A stretch of DNA of 64,000 bases from Monosporascus cannonballus (taxonomy: Eukaryota > Ascomycota > Sordariomycetes > Xylariales), in the NCBI GenBank assembly GCA_004154925.1, contig QJNS01000009.1, forward strand, positions 248,001 through 312,000, written 5' to 3'. Positions within the stretch are counted from its first letter, which is position 1, and each line of letters starts with the position of its first letter. Below are positions 34,285 to 44,259 of this stretch, piece by piece. The notes beneath the pieces were generated by a model that had not been told where the DNA came from, ran no database searches, and saw only the letters and a program-made list of their open reading frames with translations. The translations under genes and the position numbers were made by a program.

Positions 34285-35030
34285 AATATTAATAAATTGA
34301 AAATAGGCCTTTTTAATTTATAAAAAATAAAATAATAACCCGTTATATAATTTAATTGAGTTAATTTTCTTTGCTATTTTTCATACAACCGTTTTTAAAG
34401 ACCGTAACTTACTAGGTTATAATAAGAATATTATGATTTTAATTAATTAAAATAAATATATTATACTAGTACTAAAAAAATCATTATATATGTTATATTT
34501 TTCTAGCAAACGTATCTTAAGTTATATTCGCGCGTTAATTACAACTATAATAATTAAAAATGTATTTATAATAAAAATATAAATTTTGCAAGATATATCT
34601 ATATATTATAATAAATTTGACCAGGTTTAAATATTAGAAAACAATCGGTTAATTACGATGTAACAAACGAATAAAAACATTATTTATTAAAAAAGTTGTT
34701 TTAGTTAAATATATATATTATTATAAAATAATTAAGCGAATAAAAATACTTATTACAACGTGGTAATAAATATATAAAATATAATTAACTTATAAATATT
34801 CTCTGCATTAGTTTTATTGTTATAAAATTTAAATAGTATATATTATTATAACAGTTTTTAAATTGTAAGTTTATTGTTATTTAAGTCGAAAACATATTAT
34901 ACTTGTCTTAATAACGCGGTTGCCTGACGTATAATCTTTAATTATAACTATTTATAAGCCTTTGGCTTTTAGGTAGGTAATTGTAGGCATTTTTTTTAAA
35001 AAAAAAATCCTCAGATTATTTACAAGTGAA
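34285..35030. other. AT-rich stretch, nothing recognised
   Basis: AT-rich up to a sharp change to balanced composition at about 35,030. No repeat terminus or coding signal found. Confidence 0.5.
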
Positions 35031-35727
35031 CACTTACTGTCGTTGGTAGTCGGTGGGTACCTAATGGGTACCTATTGCCAACCCTAGCTTTGTTCGTAGG
35101 TGGGGACCTTCGGTTTTAATGTTGCGTACCTATTGTGAATGACAGATGTAGACAAGCAACTTCAAGACAGGAAGAGGCCAGCCTTCTCCTGGATGATATG
35201 TCGCCATACCCATCATTTTCATATCCGACCGAAATCCTCCCATGCTACGCTACTGCCGCGACTACCAACATGGAGACCCAGTACTGGAGGAATTCTTACC
35301 GCACGGGGGAGACGGTGAAGAGTAATTGGCAGCTTTATATATTGTCGTCTGCGGGGATACTTTCTCCACTTACTTCCACAGCTCGCACCGTGCCCAGGTT
35401 GCTGGGGGTATGTAGGCTTGGCGACTTGCTGTAGTGAGCTGACGTTCTCCCAGACTTTCCTCTTCGTGTAAGTGGAATCCGGTCGTCCATGCGCTGAAAA
35501 CGTTGAACCATCATGGCATTCACCGCGAAGCCAACCGCCGGCTCCTCGCCTCAAAACATTTACCACCATGCGATAGGCCAAAGCTTCACGCCTTGAAACA
35601 TCGTACCGCATCAATCAAGCGGTTGGAGCTTCTCAACAACCTCCCTTGATGCAAGGTCGGGGTGCCAAGGCTTCGTTTTTAAGATCAAGATTAAATCCAA
35701 GACATACATGAATGAAGTCGTAGGTCA
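35031..35727. other. Balanced-composition stretch without a clear gene
   Basis: Open frames of 60-130 codons occur on both strands (for example 35,135-35,434 plus and 35,219-35,614 minus) and overlap one another. None shows a domain or a splice pattern I can support. Confidence 0.4.
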
Positions 35728-36630
35728 GTGGGATGGGGTCTGAAAAGCAATATTGACTATCTTTATTTTAAGTTCTTCTCACACTCTACCGACAGGCCCT
35801 TCCTGGGTCGAATCAGGGGGAGACTGGCAATATATGAGGAGCTGGCATTTCATACAGACTCATTCTACGCCGAAGGCTGCGCGTATGGACTGTCATGGAA
35901 AAGGGCACCCCTAGCTAGGGTCTTCGGGTGATTGTTGTTCCTTTCCGAAGCCCTATATCAGTGGATCACCCACAACAAGTGGGATCACCACTTGCTAGCT
36001 TTCTACAAGTCAATATACCTTCAAGAGCTGTGTATCTGCTCCTTAGTAAGTGTGACATGGACAGATTCACAAGGCTTATGGTGGGCGCTTGCCAAAGAAA
36101 CCTTACGTCGCTGATTGGAACGGATTCTTGGCGTAGAACGGCAAGGACGGGAAACATATATCCGACCAGGAATCGACCTCTGGGATGGCATCTCATCGAA
36201 TGACGAGTCCAGGGGGGTGACCGAGGGCGGCCCGGCTCGGGCGCTCGTCAAACAATATGTTGAGAGAGACGCCATCTTTGGCGGAGAGACCATGGAGAAA
36301 ATATGAAAGGGGATTCATTTCATGAACGGCAAAGGAAATCTTATTCGGGACGTAACGTTATATAAGTATTAGGGTAGTATCGTGGTCTATTTGGGTTCTG
36401 CCCGGACAAATCCACATTACGTTTTATATAATGCCCCTGAAGATTTGGTGGCGGAGTGGAAAGAGAGAGATAGAGTGATGTTCGACGGTATGGTTAGAGA
36501 AGTAGGTCTCAGACTTGAGGTGAGGGGCAAAGCCCAATGCGAAATATTTAGGACAGCGGAGACCAAGAAGAGCAGGAGAGACACGCACTTTTCTGTCGCT
36601 CTGGTCATGGACATAGGCGTCGTAGCATGA
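35728..36630 (+). pseudogene. Decayed unknown gene, one frame with four stops
   Basis: The same phase reads protein-like for 300 codons, broken by TGA at 35,929-35,931, TGA at 36,112, TGA at 36,304 and TAG at 36,370. Words on both sides of each stop look continuous: RAPLARVFG / LLFLSEALYQWITHNKWDHH; LWWALAKETLRR / LERILGVERQGRETYIRPG; ALVKQYVERDAIFGGETMEKI / KGIHFMNGKGNLIRD; then VVYLGSARTNPHYVLYNAPEDL and MVREVGLRLEVRGKAQCEIF up to TGA 36,628-36,630. All four stops fit single transitions from TGG, CGA or CAG. I do not recognise the family. The start is not defined and introns upstream are possible. Confidence 0.5.
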
Positions 36631-37781
36631 CCGGATGCGGGCAGGGGAGGGCTATCGCTCTCGACGTGGGGTTAATTCCAAGACAGTAATATTGATGACG
36701 GCTGTTTGAATTTATTCTGATGTTATACATGGTGGAGGCAAAAACCCTGCCAAAGACAGGGAAAACATAGGTGCTACGCCATGGTTCCTTGCCCTTTGTA
36801 GTCTATCTCAATCCTAACCTCATTTAGCACCTCCTATCAACCCGAGCAATTTGAATCAAGATTTCTTTGGAATACGGGCACGGACATGCAAGAGTTGTTT
36901 CCCATGCAATGCCAGGTTCTGCGTAGCTTTTTCACCGAATAAGCTGGCCACACAAAGACAACCTTGAAAGGAGAGGGGAACTAGTGGTAAACCCGCCACA
37001 GTCAAAAGGGGTTGGTCCCTGCTAGGAGAGACAACAAAGCTGGGCAGCCCGTCTCGGTCTGCCCAAACCGGCAAGTATCACCACAATTTTCGCCACATGG
37101 CTACCAGCTCTAGCTACGTGATGTATTGTCCAAGGCTCCCTCTTGCGCAACCGACCTCTACGATATTAGTATCATGGGCGCGCCTGGACTTATGCAGAGC
37201 CTCTTTATGCCCATTGGGATATCAGCAAGGTCAATGGGATGGGAAATTAGTATATGCCAAACGTGAGTTCGACAGGATTAACCAATACTTATAGGTTGCG
37301 TAATAGTAGGTCAACGTATGCTAACATAAATAGCAAACATGCTATTTAACAAAGTCTTAGCAAGGTAGGTACGGTCAGACCTATAGGGTGATTGATGGTC
37401 ATTCATTATTTAATCGCACATATATTAGGCTAAGGCATGTCTAATATTTTATATGCTCGTAACGGTGCTTTGTAGCCTAGTTAATATCGTTCGGCAGCTT
37501 GGATAGAATTTCATTGTGCTATACTCCTTGTCTTGCCGGATTATGCCTATAAACAGCTAAGGCGAATATGTGGATATTATGTTCGGGGTATGCCTGTCTC
37601 ATACGTCATAAGGCAGCTCCAAAGTGGTACGATACTCACCACCGTTTGTTATTTATCTCCTTGGACCGGGAAGACTGGACAATATTAAACAACAGGCAAC
37701 AGCGGGTGAGCTGTTTCGTCAAAGTCTCTAACCGATATGTTTACTCTTTGTCACGTGGCACCGTATCAATGATAACGTAAT
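36631..37781. other. Intergenic stretch, no gene supported
   Basis: Short overlapping open frames only (36,856-37,074 minus, 37,097-37,294 plus, 37,568-37,780 plus). There is a small inverted repeat TAAATAGC/GCTATTTA near 37,327-37,348. Nothing else recognised. Confidence 0.4.
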
Positions 37782-38105
37782 TCAGACGCAACGGATGTAG
37801 GTATCCGAACGCTCTGCACCCCCATTGGAATTGATCCAGACGCGGTTGCCTGTCCTGAAACCTGTATGTGCCTTCCCTAAATTTTCGGCGAGTCCAGCTT
37901 GGAATCGCCGGCGGAGCCAACGAACCAACTCTCCGTCCTGTAAAATTCTCACGTCGTTATCAAGACTCAATTCTTCTCTGATTATCTTCGTTAGATCCCT
38001 CCTCTTCTCTGGTGGTGGCCGTCTTTGTCCGGCCGTACTCTTCAGCCAACTGCGCACCTCGAGAGGCTCCTTTCCTGTCCCGAGATGCGGACGACTGGTT
38101 GTGGT
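37782..38105 (-). CDS. Possible exon of a divergently placed unknown gene
   Basis: Open for 108 codons on the minus strand to TGA 37,784-37,782, with no ATG. Its content is protein-like and charged (EKRRDLTKIIREELSL, VRILQDGELVRWLRRRFQ, NRVWINSNGGAERS). It could be a C-terminal exon or a decayed fragment. It lies 120 bp upstream of, and opposite to, the J-domain gene, so it may equally be promoter sequence that happens to be open. Confidence 0.3.
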   Translation of the reverse strand, partial: TTTSRPHLGTGKEPLEVRSWLKSTAGQRRPPPEKRRDLTKIIREELSLDNDVRILQDGELVRWLRRRFQAGLAENLGKAHTGFRTGNRVWINSNGGAERSDTYIRCV

Positions 38106-38224
38106 TTACCCGAAGGAAAGCTGCACTAGCGGGCCTCTCTCAAAGACTTCCACTGGGTCACTCTCTTCCCCAAGCTATCTTACACTCGCGTGTTCGTTTC
38201 CTCGATCTTTCTTGATGGTCCAAA

Positions 38225-39144
38225 ATGCCTCCCGCTCCGTCCTTTGACTACTACGCTGAGCTCCAGGTGGGGAGCACAGCAACCGCTGAGCAGCTTACGG
38301 CATCCTACCGCCGGTTGGCCCGTATCCACCACCCTGATAAGAATCCAGACAAGGCAGAGGAAGCAACCGCAGCCTTCCAGAAGGTACCTGGTCTCTCCAA
38401 CTTCCACCAATACACCATGTCCACTAACCTGTGTTGGTTGCCTCGTAGATCCAGGAGGCATATGAAGTCCTGGCCGACCCGGCCCAGCGTGCCCGCTATG
38501 ACGCGCGTTTCTCTTCCGCCCCACGGGCCTCCGCTCCCTTCGCGTCTGCAGGGTACACCGGTGGTAATGATACGGGCACCTTTTTCCGCTCACGCTATGA
38601 TCCTTTTGGCTTTGGAGACTTTCCCGGTTTCTTTGACTACGAGTTTTGGCGTGATGCCTTCCCGTTTCATACTGAACAAGGGCGCGAGAGACGTCCGGGG
38701 CAAGATCCTCTCGACGCTTTCTACCAGCGGGAGCGAGAGAGACGCCACGAGCGCGAGAAAGCCCGGGCAGAGGCTCTCGAGGCTCTCCTGGCAGCCCGAC
38801 GCGCGCGCAAGGAGGCCGAGGATGCGGCGAAGAGAGCTAAAGCCGACGCCAAGAAATCCGCAGAAGAGGCCAAGAATGAGGCGAGGGCCAGACGACAGAA
38901 GGAGGAGAGATCGGCCCAGGAGGCCATCTGGGAAAAGAAGAACGCTCGTACGAAGGATGAAAAGCTCCGGACCTGTCTGCATTCCGAATTCTGCGCCAAG
39001 GTGCCCCAGAAGCAAAAATTCAAATGCGGCTTCTGTAACACGAAGAGAGGCATAACTGCCTTTAAGTGTCCTCATTGCGATACACTCCTCTGCCAGCTGT
39101 GTCTGGTCTACTTTGCTAGGGAGCGGGACAGGGCGGAGAAATAG
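38225..39144 (+). CDS. J-domain protein with zinc ribbon
   Basis: Two exons, 38,225-38,383 and 38,449-39,144, 284 codons. J domain, residues 8-72: YYAELQVG, RLARIHHPDKNP with the HPD motif that stimulates Hsp70 ATPase, then IQEAYEVLADPAQRARYD after the intron. Next comes a Gly/Phe-rich part (RYDPFGFGDFPGFFDYEFW), a long Ala/Arg/Glu helix (residues about 145-225) and a zinc-ribbon-like Cys set (FKCGFCNTKRG, FKCPHCDTLLCQLC). It ends at TAG 39,142-39,144. The start ATG is the first one and opens directly into the J domain. Likely a cytosolic or nuclear Hsp70 cochaperone; the target is unknown. The same frame continues after the TAG into three zinc knuckles (next entry). Confidence 0.85.
38384..38448 (+). 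other. Intron inside the J domain
   Basis: 65 bp, GTACCTGG...CCTCGTAG, phase 0. Removing it joins AFQK to IQEAYEVL, the normal J-domain helix order. Confidence 0.85.
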
Positions 39145-39408
39145 GAGGACTACAGCCCGTTCCGCAACCCGCCGGGCAGGAGAGCTTGTTTCCACTGTGG
39201 ACAAACGGGTCATAGGACTCTTGACTGTTCTCTTCTTCTCTGGGAAGGCCGAGAACCTTGTGTCAACTGTGGACGAAGGGGTCACGAGAGTTGCGCATGT
39301 CCCTGGAAAGGCCGAGAAACCTGTTTCCATTGTGGACAAACGGACCACGAGAGTAATGAGTGTCTTATTTTCACCTGGAAAGATGGATTCCGCATTCGAG
39401 ACTATTGA
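39145..39408 (+). pseudogene. Three CCHC zinc knuckles in frame after the TAG
   Basis: 87 codons in the same phase as the J-domain exon: CFHCGQTGHRTLDC, CVNCGRRGHESCAC, CFHCGQTDHESNEC, then ending FRIRDY at TGA 39,406-39,408. Each knuckle is encoded in a near-repeat unit of about 63 bp. Such knuckles bind single-stranded nucleic acid. The frame is intact, so either the TAG is a recent CAG-to-TAG mutation that truncates the protein, or it is read through. There is no ATG near the start of this part. Confidence 0.75.
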
Positions 39409-40277
39409 GAGGTTTGGAGGGTGGTGGGCACGGAGGAGGAGGGGAGAAGGGGGGGTTTACGAAAGTGGGTCGGATCTGACAGGTTAATTCAAGAGCAGCA
39501 AAGTCTGCCGAGCTTAAGGGTGGCATGTGTAGGAGGCACTAGTGAGCAAATTGTTGAATAAAAGCAAAAAGGCGTTGGAGGACATAGACTCAAAAGTGGC
39601 CTGGCTTTGGAGCCAGCGATGTTTGATACTCAGGGAATTCTCGAGCATTCTCAATAGATGCGCTGTTCATAATTATTCCCGTTCGGTTCCTCCGTTATGT
39701 TCGAGGTGGTTGACCCCTGGGGTATCCAAGTTCTATGATCGGGTGTTAGTAATTGTGGTGTAAAGGGATGTCGGTTAAGATATGGTCTAATCACAACTCT
39801 AAGCGTCGACCCTTTTTTACATATTCGCTGTATCCATCAGATAACGGCGAAAATAGGTGAACCACTCTTTATCCCACAGCATAATAAAGACCAACTATTA
39901 TTATTATTAATTAATTGCTTAATGGCGAACCGTAAACACTTCCAATAACGCGGTTTCTCGGTATAGATTTAAGAGTTAGGGTAACAAGAAACACAAACGC
40001 GAAAACAGGCGAGGGGTAGTACCAAAGTAGTGAAGTTGGGTGCAGAGCTATGAAGCCATGTTCTAGACGCGTCGATCGTGTGAATCTTGATGCTGTACTT
40101 GCGCTTGGATTGCCGCTACTTATCTAGGCATACTGGTAATAAACTCGGTGCCTGGAAGGAAAGGGGGAAAAAAGAAAAGAAGGCTGTTAAGGGCATCCCC
40201 GGGGACTTCCCTTCCTTTTACCTTCATCCACTCCACCCTACCGGACACATCGCACCACTTGCTCATCATGGTCCTCG
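39409..40277. other. Intergenic stretch, no gene supported
   Basis: Mixed composition with short chance frames; 39,880-39,960 is AT-rich with an ATT repeat. No recognisable feature. Confidence 0.4.
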
Positions 40278-40406
40278 TCATCGGCAGGCCAAAGCCGACA
40301 GGCGGGAATATGAAAGCCGCAGAGGCCGTTCGCCCCGTCGGCCCGACATCATCTCCAGCTTCCCATAAGCGTCGTCCGCGAGCCGGTCGCCGTTTCGGTC
40401 CGAGGC
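40278..40406 (-). pseudogene. Fragment related to the gene at the window start
   Basis: The minus-strand frame reads GDRLADDAYGKLEMMSGRRGE, matching GRKLANDAYEELEMMSGRRRE of the 1-507 gene. It then loses similarity and stops at TGA 40,280-40,278; a TAA precedes it at 40,409-40,407. DNA similarity covers about 80 bp. It is a decayed piece. Confidence 0.55.
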
Positions 40407-41401
40407 TTAAAAAGCAACGCAATCCACGCCGACGGGTTCTGGAAATGGGGTGGTATAGGGCCTACGACGCACTTCGAGTCGGTGGGTTGCCATGGAGGTG
40501 GTTCACCATTGGTATGTACCGCGGTAGCTGTGGTGGACGTCGGATATACCTTGAAACGCCGAAAATTCGCCTGAGAAAATATGAATATCGATAGCAGGTA
40601 CAAGACTCTGTATGGGGGTGCCGTAATACATTACCGGTGCTTACGTGGTGCCCGTCATGATGACTCCGTAGTAGTAGATTGCCACGAGTCGAAAACCTTG
40701 ATAGATGGCGTAGATGTGGACGTGGTTGGCCATTGTTACATAGCGCGTTGGGAGTGCTGGCGTTGCTCTCAACTCTGTGCAGGTGACCGTCGCAGAGAAA
40801 TTCCGCAATGGGCTGTGTGATTCAGTGTTTCTGGAGTGATGCAAAAATGGTGTGCCTGGGAGGCCTGGACAAATGGAAGACACTGATGGAGTTTGTTTCT
40901 TTAATTACCCCCCGTAGGCCACAAGGGCGCGGAGGTCAAGCTATTCCCAGATTTCCTCCTCCACTATCTGTATTCATGTTTCCCCCAAATACCGGTGTAC
41001 GGTCTGAAAATTGCCTTGAAGCGTCGGGGTCCGCTTCCAGCCAATGGGGTTCAACATTTTCTTGACATGAGGGATCGGCGACGCCAACCCTGATCTCGAA
41101 GCCGATGGTGACGTATGATGAGATTCAGATCCGATCTTGCAGGTGTTAAATAGGGCGAGACACACATGAAAGGATGGAAGCAGATATCGTACTACGAGAT
41201 CAGCGTTTCCCGAAAGCCGACTATGCCCCCTTCTCAACGCTCCCCATAGTGTCTGCTGCTTCCACAGGCAATCTCCGTGTTGCCTCACGGACCTTGTCGC
41301 TATCCCGGATGGCCCCAAACCGGGCTCTTCACAGCTCACACCGCTCCGGACGCGGACCTTGGGTTCCGCGGTACTTCCGCCTGAGCCTGAACGCCTCCTT
41401 C
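40407..41401. other. No gene supported
   Basis: Overlapping frames on both strands (for example 40,974-41,429 minus, Arg/Ser-rich). I see no motif that favours any of them. Confidence 0.35.
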
Positions 41402-41700
41402 TTATCCAACTTCCGGAGCGGCTCCCCATTCGTCCTCATCCTCCCATTCGTCCTCATCCTCCCATTCGTCCTCACCCTCCCATTCGTCCTCCTCCTCCGC
41501 CTCCTCCTCGTTTATGTACAACCCTAATAGCCGAAACAAGGAGCAGCACAGGCCGTATCGCCTCGTCGGTCAGACACAGAGGTCGATGATGATTTCGACG
41601 AGTTTCCGATCCGATTTGGAAGACGAAGATGATATACGACAAAACTCGCACCCGATTTCGAAGGCGGGAGTGATAGGATGATCTCCACTGGCGGCCCTTC
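41402..41700 (-). pseudogene. Second fragment related to the window-start gene
   Basis: The minus-strand frame reads SDRKLVEIIIDL, a TGA (41,572-41,570), then LFRLLGLYINEEEAEEEDEW and an acidic repeat ending GAAPEVG at TAA 41,404-41,402. The gene at 1-507 has GRKLAND... and FFRLLELYIYDDEEEEG in the same order. The acidic tail is longer here because of an 18-bp tandem repeat. Confidence 0.5.
41425..41496. repeat. 18-bp minisatellite, four units
   Basis: Four units of CCCATTCGTCCTCATCCT (the last two slightly diverged). Read on the minus strand they encode EDEWED-type acidic repeats. Confidence 0.85.
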
Positions 41701-42200
41701 AATGGGTGGATACTGAAGCGAACTGCTTGCTATATAAAAGGGAAGAATCACCGAGATGTATGATTCAGTGCCGAAAGCGCTCAGAGTAATCAAGTGTCAG
41801 ACAGTGTATGGCCGTGTACTACGAGGCGATGCTCCTTCGAAGGCAGCGATTCAGGGCTGATGACTATGTGTATACGACGAGATTCAGACCCCACTCCGGA
41901 GGCCTCGGTAAGACGATACCTAGAGCGGTTGATTCCGAAGGCAAGGTGAGTCCATAGTGAATGGACAGTGGAGGCACGAATCCGGCACGCCTCCGTTGAT
42001 GAACAGAAGTGCGAATGCAACCAACGGCGGCAGAAAGGTGGTGATGGTATCGTGAAAGACTCATGATGGCTTTGTGAGTCGTTGCAATGCCTACACATGC
42101 GGAAGGCACTAGTGGGGAGAAAACTTGCAACAGAGACAGCGCCGACAGCCTCCTACACGTAGGCATTATATTTATGGACATGGCACGCAAAAAAGGCGTT
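41701..42200. other. Balanced-composition stretch, no gene supported
   Basis: Words similar to GA(T/C)GAGATTCAGA(T/C)CC recur at about 41,119 and 41,879. No clear frame. Confidence 0.35.
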
Positions 42201-43109
42201 TATGTAGGTGTGTAGATAACTCTTTTAATTCGGACAAAAGATTATTAAATTTAAATGACGTACTACATAACGAATGAATTAAACAAACATAGAAGCCGAT
42301 TATTAGCGTTGCGTAATATCTAATTTAAATTAATAAATTGCAACGAGGTGTATTATTCTAATTAGCCGCTCTTTTATTTGCTAAGTGTATATATAACTTT
42401 TTTTAAATACTAGAATTTTATTTAGATTGCTTTTATAAGCATTATAGTTTTATTTCTTTTTATTATTTTTTTGTTTAATTTATTTTGTGGTTATAAACTA
42501 CGATTTTTTCATGTTTCTTTTTTTTTAAAAAAAAAAGTGTTTTCATTTATTAAAACCTTTAAATTAAATTTCTCACAGTTTATTTTAAACATAACCTTTT
42601 TACGCGATCAAATAATTTCGGCTTAAAAAAAGCTTTCTTGAAAATATTCGAAAGTATTTTTTATTTAAAAAAAGATTTATCTTTTTTAAGCAATAAGCTA
42701 TTGAAATTGGTTTTTAAGTTTTTCTATAAATAGCATCTATAATATATTATGTTCTACGTATCTTAACAGCGTTAATAAAGAAGAAAAATAAAACTGGTAA
42801 AAGTAAATAAAAGAAAGATTTAATACATATGTAATTATAGAAAGTTAATTGATAAAAAGATATCAAACATCGAATAAAAAGGTTGAACGTTTACAAAGCT
42901 AGGATTTATAGTATTAAATAATACAAAATTTTGAAAATATAAAAATATTAGCAAAACTCTACTTTTCCTAATATAAATAACAACCGATTAAATAAAAATA
43001 TAAAACAAATAAAATAGTTATAAAGTAACAAAGAAAAAGATATTAAGTTTAATCGAAAAATTTAAATACTAAGTAATGCGAATTTTCTAAATATATTATA
43101 TTCCCACTA
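42201..43109. other. AT-rich stretch, nothing recognised
   Basis: Composition falls sharply at about 42,220. Stop-dense on both strands; no repeat terminus seen. Confidence 0.5.
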
Positions 43110-43452
43110 TATAACGGCTAAGGGGTTTAACCAACTATTAAACCTTAGTCGTATGGGTTTATATTGGCAGGAGTATTATAAGATTTTGAACAATAAATAC
43201 AGTAACGTATTACGTCTCGTAATACCAAAGGCGTTTTGGGTAACGAATTATTATTGTAAGCTAAAGTTATCTAAACTATAGAAATAACGAACATATATAT
43301 TTTCATTTCGGCTTAAAGTACTTAAACGGCTTAAGGTATTTAGTACCTTAAAACCTTTGAGCTGGTTACGTAACATTTTGGCGGCGGTCGGGTTTTGTCT
43401 TTTTCGTAAGTCCGACCGTTCGCAAAAAAATCAAGGCCGTTAGGTTATAATA
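43110..43452 (-). repeat. Chromovirus 4 3' LTR (343 bp, internal deletion)
   Basis: Lacks the segment between CTTAAACGGCTTAA and TAGTACCTTAAAA that is about 54 bp longer in the 49,672 copy. Confidence 0.85.
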
Positions 43453-43488
43453 CGATCTCCCCCTTTCCAGGATTTTTGTCCCTAAAAA

Positions 43489-43631
43489 TGTTACGGCCTG
43501 GTCACCCGTAATGTCTTCCAACATGTACGAGTACATATATAGAGCTGTAAGCACCAGGATGATTGTCATAATTGCGATCATTTCACCGATCTTTTGCCCT
43601 GGTGGCGTGATGGTATGGTGCAGCCATAACA
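43489..43631. mobile_element. Short solo-LTR-like insertion, not RIPped
   Basis: 143 bp starting TGTTACGGCCTGG and ending CAGCCATAACA, with inverted ends TGTTAYGGC and a TATATAGAGC box inside. Near-normal GC within AT-rich sequence. The flanking pentamers AAAAA and AAATA do not match exactly, so the insertion is inferred from ends and composition. Confidence 0.5.
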
Positions 43632-43639
43632 AAATATCA

Positions 43640-44248
43640 AATTATTATTTGCTGGTCCTAATACGTAATCCTTTTTTTTATATTCGTTATATCGGGTTGC
43701 GTAAAAATGTTTTATTTTCGTAAACATAACGTTTTTATTTTTTTAGAACGTATTAAATGTTTTGGTTTCAAAATATTTGTATTATTTTCGTTATAAAAAG
43801 AAAAATGCAAAATATAAGATTATTCGGGGTTCTTTAAAATGTACGCGTTATATCTATTACGGCAGTTCTTATAATACTTTCGGGTTTTCAAAAATTAAAT
43901 ATTAAAAATTTCTAGATAAAGAAAATCATTTGAAACATTAAAAGGAATAAGTTTGCAAAACGTTATGAACGGCTGCTAATACATTAAACTGTTTGCAAAA
44001 ACAAAGGCAGCTGCTCCGTTACCGTGGTATCGAGATATTTCGTCGAGCTATTAAAGGTACGGAGGTTATAGAAAAATTCGAACGCTTAAAAAAAACAACA
44101 ATAATTAAAGGCTGCCGTTATAGTTATTATGTTAACGTAAGCCGCGGCCAACTGGCCTAATATCCCGGTTACTAACTGGTTAACTATTAAGTAGAACGCG
44201 TCCGTTATTATTAATAAAAGTTCTTTAATAGGTGTTAGGCGCCAATAA
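43640..44248 (+). pseudogene. Antisense gene remnant of chromovirus 4
   Basis: Plus strand, opposite to pol. A Cys-containing part near 43,815-43,900 (KIIRGSLKCTRYIYYGSS, FGFSKIKY) is followed by a coiled coil with LNCLQKQRQLLRYRGIEIF at about 43,986-44,040 and RRAIKGTEVIEKFERLKK. After a phase change near 44,090 comes AAVIVIMLT, PNIPVTNW and NKSSLIGVRRQ with TAA at 44,246-44,248. The C-terminal end matches chromovirus 3 (NKSSLINVRR). Its 5' part was disturbed by the 143 bp insertion. Confidence 0.65.
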
Positions 44249-44259
44249 AGTTCTTAGCG

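Noticed and set aside
37825..38247. 140-codon plus-strand frame just before the J-domain gene
   Set aside because: It overlaps the J-domain start codon region in another phase and is Ser/Pro/Arg-rich without motifs; more likely promoter and 5' UTR.
38590..39348. 252-codon minus-strand open frame opposite the J-domain gene
   Set aside because: Antisense shadow of exon 2; composition is Leu/Ser/Arg-rich without domain structure, and the plus strand has the HPD motif, zinc ribbon and knuckles.
40120..40422. 100-codon minus-strand frame beginning MRCFLSLGPKRRP
   Set aside because: A neighbouring phase of the same strand carries the family motif LADDAYGKLEMMSGRR, so this one is probably a shadow.
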